17,768 nt of DNA, from the NCBI GenBank assembly GCA_025356735.1, contig JANXRT010000048.1, forward strand, positions 1-17,768, written 5' to 3'. Both the position numbers and the translations under genes were made by a program. This document shows, in pieces, positions 1 to 7,477 of the stretch (its first letter is position 1; every line of letters begins with the position of its first letter). Origin of the DNA: Acetobacteraceae bacterium. Its GTDB lineage: Bacteria > Pseudomonadota > Alphaproteobacteria > Acetobacterales > Acetobacteraceae. The notes beneath the pieces were generated by a model that saw nothing but the letters and a program-made list of their open reading frames with translations, had not been told where the DNA came from and ran no database searches.

Positions 1-964
1 GGCGCTCCGGGTTGGTCACGAACAGGTCGTCGCCGACCAGCTGGACTTTTTTTCCGAGCTTTTCGGTCAGCAGCTTCCAGCCGGCCCAGTCATCCTCCGA
101 GCAGCCATCCTCGATCGAGGCGATTGGGTAACGCGCGCATAGGTCGGCGAGGTAATCGACCATAGCGCCGGGCTCAAAGGTCTTGCCCTCGCCTGCCATA
201 TTGTAGAGGCCGTCGTGGAAGAACTCGGTGGCGGCGCAGTCGAGCGCGAAGGTGACATCCTCGCCGGGCCGATAGCCGGCGGTCTCGCAGGCCTTGGCGA
301 TAAAGCCGAGCGCCTCGTCGGCGGATTTCAGGTTCGGCGCGAAGCCGCCCTCGTCGCCGACATTGGTGTTGTGGCCGGCATCCTGCAGGCCTTTGCGAAG
401 CGTGTGGAAGATTTCGGAGCCCATCCGCAGAGCTTCGGAAAAACTGCCGGCGGCGACCGGCTGGATCATGAATTCCTGGATGTCGATCGGGTTGTCGGCG
501 TGCCTGCCGCCGTTGACGATGTTCATCATCGGCACCGGCAGGGTGCGGGCATAGACGCCACCGACATAGCGGTACAGCGGCATGTCCAGCTCCGCCGCCG
601 AAGCCCGCGCGATGGCGAGCGAGACGCCGAGGATGGCGTTGGCGCCAAGCCGCGCCTTGTTGGGCGTGCCGTCGAGGTCGATCAGGATGTTGTCGATCAT
701 CACCTGCTCGGAGGCGTCCATGCCGCCGAGCGCGTCGAAGATCTCGCCCTCGACGTTGGCGACAGCGTTGAGCACGCCCTTGCCGCCGTATCTTGAGGGC
801 TCGCCGTCGCGGAGTTCCACCGCCTCATGCGCGCCGGTCGAGGCGCCGGACGGGATGGCGACGCGGCCGGTGGCGCCGTTGTCGAGCGTCACCTCGACCT
901 CAATCGTCGGGTTGCCGCGGCTGTCGAGGATCTCGCGGGCAAGGATGTCGGCGATGGCGCTCAT
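1..964 (-). CDS. eno: Enolase, 3' end cut by window edge
   Basis: Enolase converts 2-phosphoglycerate to phosphoenolpyruvate in glycolysis; it is cytoplasmic and also part of many RNA degradosomes. The first 321 residues are visible and about 105 C-terminal residues lie beyond the left edge. The product begins MSAIADILAREILDSRGNPT. It shows the GASTG active-site loop, NVGDEGGFAP with the catalytic acid, and the metal-binding acids in DCAATEF, SIEDG and VGDDLFVTN. The catalytic lysines of the C-terminal part are outside the window. The ATG is supported by AGGAG about 8 nt upstream. In many alphaproteobacteria eno directly follows kdsA. Here a FitAB toxin-antitoxin pair intervenes, and eno begins 70 bp after the toxin stop with no obvious promoter in that gap. 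The reading frame is intact throughout the visible part. Confidence 0.97.
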   Translation of the reverse strand, partial: MSAIADILAREILDSRGNPTIEVEVTLDNGATGRVAIPSGASTGAHEAVELRDGEPSRYGGKGVLNAVANVEGEIFDALGGMDASEQVMIDNILIDLDGTPNKARLGANAILGVSLAIARASAAELDMPLYRYVGGVYARTLPVPMMNIVNGGRHADNPIDIQEFMIQPVAAGSFSEALRMGSEIFHTLRKGLQDAGHNTNVGDEGGFAPNLKSADEALGFIAKACETAGYRPGEDVTFALDCAATEFFHDGLYNMAGEGKTFEPGAMVDYLADLCARYPIASIEDGCSEDDWAGWKLLTEKLGKKVQLVGDDLFVTNPER

Positions 965-1034
965 GCGGGGTATCTCCTGGATGGGGCGGCGCCGGGTGGG
1001 TAACATCTCGGCCGGATGGCGGCCAGCCCCGGAG

Positions 1035-1457
1035 TTACCGCGGGTGCCAGGGGTTCACGACGGGCGTTGGAAGGTCGTTGAAGTGGCGAAGGTTGCGGGT
1101 CGCCAACGAGGCCCGATGGACGATGGCGATGCCGGCAATCATCGTGTCGCGCCAATCGCCCGTCTGCCCGCTACGCTGGCGCGAAGAAGCGAGGCGGGCG
1201 GCCTGCCGGGCCGCGGCGAAGTCGAAGGAGGCGATGCGGTGGCTGAAAACGGTGTCGAGCAGGAGGCCGAACTTCTGTTCCATCGTCGCCCGGCGGCGCC
1301 CAGGTGGCATGACGCCAAGTCCGGCTTCGATCTCAAGGACGGAAATGGCGGTCGTCCAGACTGACAGTTGGGGTTGTTCATCCAGCCAGGCGATCACGGA
1401 TGAATCTGGTCGAGGCCGCATGATCTCGGAAATGACGTTGCTATCGAGCAGTATCAC
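1035..1457 (-). CDS. fitB: FitB-like PIN-domain toxin (VapC family)
   Basis: This is a 140-residue PIN-domain ribonuclease, the toxin of a type II VapBC/FitAB module. The start MILLDSNVISE and the end NPWHPR closely resemble gonococcal FitB. The acidic PIN residues D5, E42 and D104 fall at the same numbers as in FitB. The fourth position, D122 in FitB, is N122 here (ATRN), a substitution common in this family, so activity is still likely. The start codon is GTG and overlaps the antitoxin stop as GTGA, so translation is probably coupled to fitA. The 140-residue length is normal for the family. In the known system, FitB is inhibited by the FitA C-terminal tail and the complex binds the operator. 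The RNA target here is unknown. Confidence 0.93.
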   Translation of the reverse strand: MILLDSNVISEIMRPRPDSSVIAWLDEQPQLSVWTTAISVLEIEAGLGVMPPGRRRATMEQKFGLLLDTVFSHRIASFDFAAARQAARLASSRQRSGQTGDWRDTMIAGIAIVHRASLATRNLRHFNDLPTPVVNPWHPR

Positions 1458-1714
1458 TCGTCGAAATTAAAGGGAACGAAAGGTTGGCGACCCATCTCCT
1501 CGATCGCAGCAACCTCCGCATCGGTGAAGCCGATGCCCTCGAACAGCGCCACAATCTGCGTTCCCAGGCCAACAGTCGCCTGATCTTCCTGCTTTACCGC
1601 GTCACGCAAGATGTCGCGCACTTCGGCCTCCATGCTTTGGCCATGCCGCACCGCGCGGCGTTGCAGGCGTTGCTTGGTGTCATCCTCGATGTTGCGGACG
1701 ATAAGCTGGGCCAT
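1454..1714 (-). CDS. fitA: FitA-like ribbon-helix-helix antitoxin
   Basis: This 86-residue protein is the antitoxin partner of the PIN toxin it overlaps by 4 nt. Residues 1-40 (MAQLIVRNIEDDTKQRLQRR followed by a GQSMEAEVRDIL helix) form a ribbon-helix-helix DNA-binding domain very like FitA. Residues 45-86 form a tail ending in GRQPFVPFNFDE, the kind of segment that inserts into the FitB active site. A GGAG ribosome-binding site lies 6 nt before the ATG. A promoter and a palindromic operator lie immediately upstream, so the pair is probably autoregulated. The module sits between kdsA and eno, which are usually adjacent, implying acquisition into a housekeeping cluster. Confidence 0.92.
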   Translation of the reverse strand: MAQLIVRNIEDDTKQRLQRRAVRHGQSMEAEVRDILRDAVKQEDQATVGLGTQIVALFEGIGFTDAEVAAIEEMGRQPFVPFNFDE

Positions 1715-1728
1715 AAATTCTCCGTATC

Positions 1729-1744
1729 TGATAACATGCTATCA
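1729..1744. promoter_or_regulatory. Probable FitAB operator palindrome
   Basis: TGATAACATGCTATCA is a 16-bp palindrome with a single mismatched pair, 14 nt upstream of the fitA start. It consists of two back-to-back half-sites, TGATAACA and TGCTATCA. The second is, from memory, identical to a half-site of the gonococcal FitAB operator (TGCTATCA/TGATAGCA), where the half-sites are further apart. It overlaps the predicted -10 element, consistent with repression by the FitAB complex. Confidence 0.7.
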
Positions 1745-1764
1745 TCAGCCCTCAGCAGACTCAA
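1736..1764 (-). promoter_or_regulatory. Predicted sigma-70 promoter of fitAB
   Basis: On the minus strand, TTGAGT (1764-1759), a 17-nt spacer and TAGCAT (1741-1736) match sigma-70 elements at 4 of 6 positions each. The -35 element overlaps the kdsA stop codon and the -10 element lies inside the operator palindrome. Transcription would start shortly before the fitA ribosome-binding site and could continue into eno. Confidence 0.5.
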
Positions 1765-2582
1765 GCTTTGGCGAGTTGGTCGAACGCCTTCAGCCGTGCC
1801 AGCAAGGCGGGCATCTGACTGAGCGGGATCATGTTGGGCCCATCGCTTGGCGCCCGGTCCGGATCTGGGTGAGTTTCAATGAACACCGCGGCGACACCGA
1901 CGGCCAGGGCGGCGCGGGCGAGAACAGGCGCGAACTCGCGCTGGCCGCCCGACGAGGTGCCCTGCCCGCCCGGCTGCTGCACCGAATGGGTGGCGTCGAA
2001 CACCACCGGGTATCCGGTCGCGGCCATAATCGGCAGGCCGCGCAAATCGCTGACCAGCGTGTTGTAGCCGAAGCTGGTGCCGCGCTCGCAAAGCAAAACA
2101 TTCTCGTTGCCGGTGCCGGCGATCTTGGCGGCGACGTTGGCCATGTCCCACGGTGCGAGGAACTGGCCCTTCTTCACGTTGATCGTGCGGCCGGTGACGC
2201 CGGCGGCAATCAGCAGATCGGTCTGGCGGCAGAGGAAGGCGGGAATCTGCAGAACGTCCACGGCCTCGGCGGTCGCCGCGCATTGTTCCGGCAGGTGCAC
2301 GTCGGTCAGCACGGGTATCGAAAAGCGTTCCCGGATTTCGGCGAGAATGGCCAAGCCCTGCGATATGCCGATGCCGCGTGCGGCGGTGGCGCTGGTGCGG
2401 TTGGCTTTATCAAAACTGCTTTTGTAGATCAGCGCGATACCGGCGGCGGCGCAGATCGCCTTGAGCTCGCCGGCGACCTCCATCGCGTGGTCGCGGCTTT
2501 CGATCTGGCACGGGCCGGAAATCAGCACGAACGGCATCTCGTTGCCGATCTCCAGGCCGCCGACGCGAACGATCCGCTGCAT
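1761..2582 (-). CDS. kdsA: KDO-8-phosphate synthase, metal-dependent class
   Basis: KdsA condenses arabinose-5-phosphate and phosphoenolpyruvate to 3-deoxy-D-manno-octulosonate-8-phosphate, the first committed step of KDO synthesis for LPS inner core. The 273 residues span the whole TIM-barrel enzyme. Conserved blocks include ISGPCQIES, YKSSFDKANR, TDVH, CERGTSFGYN and ETHPDPDRAPSDGPN. C25, H199, E236 and D247 match the four metal ligands of the Aquifex enzyme (C11, H185, E222, D233) with a constant offset of 14. Metal-independent enzymes such as that of E. coli have Asn at the Cys position, so this belongs to the metal-dependent class. Its ATG shares one base with the pyrG stop (TGATG), indicating translational coupling. 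It normally precedes eno directly; here fitAB separates them. Confidence 0.97.
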   Translation of the reverse strand: MQRIVRVGGLEIGNEMPFVLISGPCQIESRDHAMEVAGELKAICAAAGIALIYKSSFDKANRTSATAARGIGISQGLAILAEIRERFSIPVLTDVHLPEQCAATAEAVDVLQIPAFLCRQTDLLIAAGVTGRTINVKKGQFLAPWDMANVAAKIAGTGNENVLLCERGTSFGYNTLVSDLRGLPIMAATGYPVVFDATHSVQQPGGQGTSSGGQREFAPVLARAALAVGVAAVFIETHPDPDRAPSDGPNMIPLSQMPALLARLKAFDQLAKA

Positions 2583-4252
2583 CAGACCAGCCTCGACTGG
2601 CGCACCGCCGCGGCGATGAAGCCGGAAAACAGCGGGTGCGGCTCGAACGGCTTCGATTTCAGTTCCGGATGATACTGCACGCCGATGAACCAGGGGTGGC
2701 TAGGGATTTCCACGATCTCGGGCAGCACGCCATCCGGCGACATGCCGGAAAACACCAGGCCGGCCGCCTCCAACGCGCCGCGGTGATTGACGTTGACCTC
2801 AAAGCGGTGGCGGTGGCGCTCGGTCACCGTGCCGGCGCCATGATAGGCTTTTCGCACTAACGAACCGTCTGCCAGCACCGCCGGATAAGCGCCGAGCCGC
2901 ATGGTGCCGCCAAGGTCGCCGCCGGTGGCGCGCCGCTCGACCCGGTTGCCGTGGGTCCATTCGGTCAGCAGCCCGACCACCGGCATGTCGCACGGCCCGA
3001 ATTCGGTGGACGAGGCGTCGGGCATGTCGGCCAGGTTCCGGGCGGCCTCGATCACCGCCATCTGCATGCCGAAGCAGATGCCAAAGAACGGTACGTTGTG
3101 CTCGCGCGCGAACCGCACCGCGGCGATCTTGCCCTCGGTGCCGCGCTCGCCGAAGCCGCCGGGCACCAGGATGCCGTTGACGCCCTCCAGCCGTGCTACC
3201 GTATCCGGCTGCTCGAAGATCTCGCTGTCCACCCAGTCGAGCCGGACCCTCACCCGGTTGGCGATGCCGCCATGCGACAGCGCCTCGGCCAGCGACTTAT
3301 AGCTGTCGAGCAGGTTGGTGTACTTGCCGACTACCGCGATGCGGACCTCGCCCTCGGGCTGGCGCACCGCATCGACGATGCGCCGCCAGGTCGAAAGATC
3401 GGGCTCGGTCTCGAACGGCAGCGCGAAATGGCGCAGCACCTCGCGGTCCATGCCCTCGGCGTGGTAGCTGATCGGCACCGCATAGATGGTATCGACGTCC
3501 AGGGCGGCGATCACCGCCTCGGGGCGGACGTTGCAGAACAGCGCGATCTTACGGCGCTCGTTCTCGGGGATCGGCCGGTCGCACCGGCACAGCAGCATCT
3601 GCGGCTGGATGCCGACGCTGAGCAGCTCCTTGACCGAGTGCTGCGTCGGCTTGGTCTTCAGCTCGCCGGCCGAACGGATATACGGCACCAGCGTCAGATG
3701 CACGAACATCACCTGTTCGCTGCCGAGTTCGTTGCGAAGCTGTCGAATGGCCTCCAGGAACGGCAGGCTCTCGATGTCGCCAACCGTGCCGCCGATCTCG
3801 ATGAGCGCGAAATCCACCGGCCCGCCCTGGACCGCGACCAGCTCGCGCGTGATGGCTTCCTTGATCGCGTCGGTGATGTGCGGGATGACCTGCACGGTTG
3901 CACCCAGGTAGTCGCCGCGGCGCTCGCGCCCGATCACCTCGGAATAGATCCGGCCGGTGGTCGCGTTATCCGATCGGGTCGCGGCGACGCCGGTGAAACG
4001 CTCGTAGTGGCCGAGGTCGAGATCGGTCTCGGCGCCATCGTCGGTGACGTAAACTTCGCCGTGCTGCAGCGGGCTCATGGTGCCGGGATCGACGTTGAGA
4101 TAGGGATCCAGCTTGCGCAGGCGGACGTTGTATCCACGGGCCTGGAGTAGCGCGCCCAGCGCCGCCGAGGCGATGCCCTTGCCGAGCGAGGACACCACGC
4201 CGCCGGTGATGAACACGTAGCGGGTACCATGCTGCGGCGCGTCTTGCATCAT
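2582..4252 (-). CDS. pyrG: CTP synthase
   Basis: PyrG makes CTP from UTP using ATP and glutamine, the last step of de novo CTP synthesis. The 556-residue product has an N-terminal amidoligase domain (about residues 10-280) with SSLGKGI (21-27) and DDGAETDLDLGHYERF. The C-terminal class-I glutamine amidotransferase domain has the nucleophile C393 in FFGICFGMQ and H528/E530 in YHPE, so both active sites look complete. Two ATG codons are adjacent; the first is chosen, with AAGGAT 7 nt upstream, but the second is equally possible. It follows secG and overlaps kdsA by one base. Confidence 0.97.
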   Translation of the reverse strand: MMQDAPQHGTRYVFITGGVVSSLGKGIASAALGALLQARGYNVRLRKLDPYLNVDPGTMSPLQHGEVYVTDDGAETDLDLGHYERFTGVAATRSDNATTGRIYSEVIGRERRGDYLGATVQVIPHITDAIKEAITRELVAVQGGPVDFALIEIGGTVGDIESLPFLEAIRQLRNELGSEQVMFVHLTLVPYIRSAGELKTKPTQHSVKELLSVGIQPQMLLCRCDRPIPENERRKIALFCNVRPEAVIAALDVDTIYAVPISYHAEGMDREVLRHFALPFETEPDLSTWRRIVDAVRQPEGEVRIAVVGKYTNLLDSYKSLAEALSHGGIANRVRVRLDWVDSEIFEQPDTVARLEGVNGILVPGGFGERGTEGKIAAVRFAREHNVPFFGICFGMQMAVIEAARNLADMPDASSTEFGPCDMPVVGLLTEWTHGNRVERRATGGDLGGTMRLGAYPAVLADGSLVRKAYHGAGTVTERHRHRFEVNVNHRGALEAAGLVFSGMSPDGVLPEIVEIPSHPWFIGVQYHPELKSKPFEPHPLFSGFIAAAVRQSRLV

Positions 4253-4295
4253 GGGCGATCCTTATAGCCGGCTGACGCGGTGGACGGGAAGTAGC

Positions 4296-4353
4296 AAGCA
4301 TGGGGCGCTGCCCCAAACCCCGCCGGGGTAGCGCCCGGGGCGCATCCTCTAAG
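4296..4353 (+). repeat. GC-rich three-hairpin palindromic repeat, copy 1
   Basis: This 58-bp element lies between secG and pyrG. It contains TGGGGC-GCT-GCCCCA (4301-4315), then CCCC-GCC-GGGG, then GCGCCC-GGGGCGC, so it can fold into three successive hairpins. A second copy on the other strand at 12422-12480 differs at only four positions: three substitutions and one inserted C. It does not encode protein. It resembles REP-like intergenic elements common in GC-rich alphaproteobacteria. Confidence 0.85.
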
Positions 4354-4386
4354 TCCAAATCGGGATTGTTGCCTGCGGCGCCAGAA

Positions 4387-4743
4387 TCAGTTGGTCGGAA
4401 CGGCAGGGCCGGATGGCTTCGCAGGCGTTGCCGGTGCGGCCGGCACGGCGCCATCCGAGGCGGGAGCGCCGGGGGCGCTCGGCACGTCGAGAATCGAGTG
4501 ATGTCCAGCGCTGACGGTGCCGCGGTTGAGCAGCGCCAGGCTGAGCGACAGCAGCATGAACAGCGCCGCCAGCACTCCGGTGGTGCGGGTCAGCAGGTTG
4601 GCGGTGCCGCGCCCGCTCATGAACGAGCCCATGCCCTGGGTCGAGCCGATGCCGAGGCCGCCGCCCTCGCTGCGCTGGATCAGCACGACGCCGATCAGCG
4701 CCAGCGTGACGAACAGATGGACGATCAGCAGGACGGCGATCAT
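4387..4743 (-). CDS. secG: Protein-export membrane protein SecG
   Basis: SecG is the small auxiliary subunit of the SecYEG translocon in the inner membrane. The 118-residue product has two predicted membrane helices, at about residues 2-20 and 53-73. The family-typical cytoplasmic loop between them has GVVLIQRSEGGGLG and a Gly/Ser-rich stretch. The last 35 residues are a Pro/Ala-rich tail, typical of alphaproteobacterial SecG. It lies upstream of pyrG, as in many alphaproteobacteria, although tpiA, often the gene before secG, is absent here. A 134-bp gap containing a palindromic repeat separates it from pyrG. Confidence 0.94.
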   Translation of the reverse strand: MIAVLLIVHLFVTLALIGVVLIQRSEGGGLGIGSTQGMGSFMSGRGTANLLTRTTGVLAALFMLLSLSLALLNRGTVSAGHHSILDVPSAPGAPASDGAVPAAPATPAKPSGPAVPTN

Positions 4744-4825
4744 GGGTGGTCCTAAAGGCCTGGGTCGGCTGCCTGATAGCCCCCTGGCGGCGCCACTGCA
4801 AACCTTTGCGACGGACGGAAACGTA

Positions 4826-5560
4826 TTAGGGCCGGTTGGTCGGCAACGCCTCGCGCGTCACCTCGACCGTGCCGGCGGGTTTGAGGCGGATCAGGTTCAA
4901 TGTGCGCGCGAGCTCCGGCGAGCCGGAGTAATGGGCCGGCACGCGTCCGGTGCCGACTTTGGCCGGCCGGTTCCAGTGTCCGAGGGCGAGGTAGTCGGCG
5001 CCGGTGGCGTCGATTTCGGCGTCGCTGATGAGCCAGGACGGGCGCAGCGGGATGGCGCCGTCCTCCTCATAATGGCCATGGGCGAGCGCGATCTGCCAGC
5101 GCGTGCCGCGCGGCCGCGGCGCGCGCAACGGCACCATATTGTCGTAGCTGCGGTGGGGATGGCCCCATATCTCCATATCCAAGTTCGGAAAGGCGACCGC
5201 GTGCTCATGGGTGAGGCCGATGATGTGAACATTCTCGATGTTGGCGAAGCCGCCGCGGATATAGCAGCTGTCCGGGGTCAGCGGATCGTGGTTGCCGGGC
5301 AGGATGACGACCGCCATCCCGGCCTCGGCCATCAGCCGTGCGGCCCGCGCCAGCACGTCGGGCGGCATGCGGTTATGGTCGAAGATGTCGCCGACCAGCA
5401 GGGCGATGTCGGCGTTGTGGGCACGCGCCGTGGACAGCACCACGCGCAGGCCGCCGGTGCCGTCGCCGTCGTAGATGTCGGCGGTGTGGTCGTCATCGAC
5501 ATGCAGGTCGGAGCTGTGCGCCAGCACGATGTCGGCGGTCGGCGAACGCAGGCTGGTCAT
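4826..5560 (-). CDS. Calcineurin-like metallophosphoesterase (Mre11/SbcD-like)
   Basis: This 244-residue protein is a two-metal phosphoesterase of the group annotated as DNA repair exonuclease-like. Metal-binding motifs appear in order: SSDLHVD (D18, H20), LVGDIFDHN (D58), PGNHDP (N90, H91), LAHGHY (H161, H163) and LALGHWN (H195). The final motif in this fold is normally GHxH, but here residue 197 is Asn. At 244 residues it is a bare catalytic domain, without the DNA-binding and capping regions of full SbcD, and no sbcC partner is nearby. The substrate is therefore unknown; DNA, nucleotide or other phosphoesters are possible. It is divergent from the DUF2256 gene and 82 bp upstream of secG. 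Confidence 0.85.
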   Translation of the reverse strand: MTSLRSPTADIVLAHSSDLHVDDDHTADIYDGDGTGGLRVVLSTARAHNADIALLVGDIFDHNRMPPDVLARAARLMAEAGMAVVILPGNHDPLTPDSCYIRGGFANIENVHIIGLTHEHAVAFPNLDMEIWGHPHRSYDNMVPLRAPRPRGTRWQIALAHGHYEEDGAIPLRPSWLISDAEIDATGADYLALGHWNRPAKVGTGRVPAHYSGSPELARTLNLIRLKPAGTVEVTREALPTNRP

Positions 5561-5643
5561 CGTGCGGCGGCTCCGTTGGGTTTGCGCCGTAAAATGGCAG
5601 CCGGCGCCGCGAGGTCAACCGAGCCCTGTCGGAAGGTCTGCGG

Positions 5644-5811
5644 ATGAGCCGGATGCGCAAGAAGGCCGATCTGCCGAGCAAGATCTGTGCGGCCTGCGGG
5701 CGGCCATTCGCGTGGCGGCGGAAATGGGCCCGCGATTGGGACAGCGTCAAATATTGCTCAGACCGGTGCCGCGCGACCGGCTCAAAGCCCGTCGAGAAAA
5801 ACCGTGGCTGA
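5644..5811 (+). CDS. DUF2256 small zinc-ribbon protein
   Basis: This is a 55-residue basic protein of unknown function. It carries CxxC (C15, C18) and CxxxC (C38, C42) flanking a Trp/Arg-rich centre (PFAWRRKWARDWDSVKYCS), which is the DUF2256 signature. The cysteines suggest one bound zinc. A GGAAGG ribosome-binding site lies 7 nt before the ATG; a second ATG three codons later (5653) would give the more typical MRKKADLPSK start. From knowledge of the family, DUF2256 genes are often beside or fused to cryptochrome/photolyase genes. Here it is tail-to-tail with such a gene and overlaps its 3' end by 30 bp. Its role is unknown. Confidence 0.88.
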   Translation: MSRMRKKADLPSKICAACGRPFAWRRKWARDWDSVKYCSDRCRATGSKPVEKNRG

Positions 5812-7371
5812 GGCGGCGATCGCCTGCCGGCGGAGTTCGGGCAGCTTGTCGTAGGAACGGTAGGCTGTGGCCAGCCTTGGATTTCGGCCTAGCTTCTCAC
5901 GGTTGCGAGCCAGGAAATCCCAGTAGAGATAGTTGAACGGGCAGGCCGACGGGCCGGTTTTCATGTCGACATCATAGGCGCAGCGCGAGCAGTAGTCCGA
6001 CATCCGGTTGATGTAGTTGCCGCTCGCCGCATAGGGCTTGGACGCCAGCTTGCCGCCGTCGGCGAACAGGCTCATGCCGAGGACGTTGGGCATTTCGACC
6101 CACTCGTAGGCGTCGGCATAGACCGCCAGGTACCATTCATGGACCTGGCGCGGCTCAATCCCGGCGATCAGGGCGAAGTTCCCGGTGATCATCAGCCGCT
6201 GGATGTGGTGGGCGTAGGCTTCCTGGGCGGTCTGGCGGACGACCGCGCCGATGCAGGCCATGTCGGTCTCGCCCGACCAGTAGAACCACGGCAGGTCGCG
6301 GCCGGCGCCGAGGAAGTTGGAGTGCTCGTAGCCCGGCATGTTCAGCCAGTAGGTGCCGCGGATGAACTCGCGCCAGCCGAGTATCTGGCGGATGAAGCCC
6401 TCGACCGAGTTCAAGGGGGCGCGGCCGGCCCGGTATTCCGCTTCCGCCGCCTGGCAGACCTTCAGCGGATCGAGCAGCCCGGCATTCAGATAGAGCCCGA
6501 TCACGGCATGGAACAGAAAACCCTCGCCGACCAGCATGGCGTCCTGGTAGGTGCCGAACCTGGGCAGCGATTCGGCCAGGAAACGCTCGAACGCCGTCCA
6601 GGCTTGCCCGGCCGTGACCGCAAACCAGAATGGCTCGGCCGCGCCGAAATGATCGGCGAAGCGCTCCTCGACGAGAGCGATCACCTGGCGCGTGATCTCG
6701 TCGGGCTCGATCCTGAGCTGGTCGGGCACGCCGAGGTTGCCGGCGGGCGGGCGGCGGTTGTCGGCGTCGAAGTTCCACTGGCCGCCCTCGGGCTCCTCGC
6801 CGTTCATCAGCAGCCCTGTCTGGCGGCGCATGTCGCGGTAGAAGAACTCCATGCGAAGCTGCTTCTTATCCTTCGCCCAGGCGTTGAAGTCGCGGGTCAG
6901 GCACAAAAAACGGTCATCGGGCAGGATATCGACCTCAACTCCGAACCGGTCCGGCCAGCTTTCCATGTCGACCAGCACGCGGAACTCACCGGGATGGGTG
7001 ACGACGACATGGCCGAGGCCGTGGCGGGTGAGCGCGCGAGCCGCCTCGCTGCCAAGGGTCTGGGTGTTGGCCGGATCGTCAAGCGCCACGTAGTCAACCC
7101 GCCAGCCGGCTTCCCGGAGTTCGGCGGCAAAATGCCGCATGGCAGCGAACAAGAAAATGATCTTCTTCTTGTGATGGCGGATGTAGGTCGCCTCCGCCTG
7201 TACCTCCGCCATCAGGACGACGCTGGTCGCGGGATCGGCGGCTTCCAGCGACGCCAGCGAAATCGTAAGCTGGTCGGCGAGGATCGGCACCAGGCAACCC
7301 GATGCACGCCGCCCAGCGGCCATGGCAGGTGTGTCGGACTTCGGGCTTGCGGCCGGCGGATTGATCTTCAT
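5782..7371 (-). CDS. phrB: FeS-type bacterial cryptochrome/(6-4) photolyase (PhrB/CryB family)
   Basis: This flavoprotein of the FeS-BCP class should use blue light to repair (6-4) DNA photoproducts, as Agrobacterium PhrB does, or act in light signalling, as Rhodobacter CryB does. In the 529-residue form, C373, C461, C464 and C477 match the four 4Fe-4S cysteines of PhrB (350, 438, 441, 454) with a constant offset of 23. H388-H389 match its active-site His pair at the same offset. The antenna domain is N-terminal (LVPILADQL onward) and the FAD domain C-terminal. The frame stays open to 7674, but that extension lacks family resemblance. ATG 7371 is chosen; ATG 7323 (513 residues) is closer to PhrB length. 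It is divergent from the rpoE-chrR operon, suggesting joint light-stress control. Confidence 0.95.
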   Translation of the reverse strand: MKINPPAASPKSDTPAMAAGRRASGCLVPILADQLTISLASLEAADPATSVVLMAEVQAEATYIRHHKKKIIFLFAAMRHFAAELREAGWRVDYVALDDPANTQTLGSEAARALTRHGLGHVVVTHPGEFRVLVDMESWPDRFGVEVDILPDDRFLCLTRDFNAWAKDKKQLRMEFFYRDMRRQTGLLMNGEEPEGGQWNFDADNRRPPAGNLGVPDQLRIEPDEITRQVIALVEERFADHFGAAEPFWFAVTAGQAWTAFERFLAESLPRFGTYQDAMLVGEGFLFHAVIGLYLNAGLLDPLKVCQAAEAEYRAGRAPLNSVEGFIRQILGWREFIRGTYWLNMPGYEHSNFLGAGRDLPWFYWSGETDMACIGAVVRQTAQEAYAHHIQRLMITGNFALIAGIEPRQVHEWYLAVYADAYEWVEMPNVLGMSLFADGGKLASKPYAASGNYINRMSDYCSRCAYDVDMKTGPSACPFNYLYWDFLARNREKLGRNPRLATAYRSYDKLPELRRQAIAASATVFLDGL

Positions 7372-7477
7372 CTGACAGCCTGACGGAATGGAGTGCATTG
7401 CCGGAGATAATGCATCGGGTCCCAGGCAGTTCAATGGAGCGGCGCGTGACGGCTTCAGCCTTGAGTTCAGGCATCGG

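Noticed and set aside
2951..4150. 399-codon plus-strand open frame antisense to pyrG
   Set aside because: It mirrors the codon structure of the unmistakable pyrG gene in GC-rich DNA; its translation resembles no protein family and is rich in Arg, Gly, His and Asp as expected for a shadow frame.
6139..7383. 414-codon plus-strand open frame antisense to the photolyase gene
   Set aside because: The photolyase is certain from its FeS cysteines and active-site residues; the antisense frame is a GC-driven shadow.
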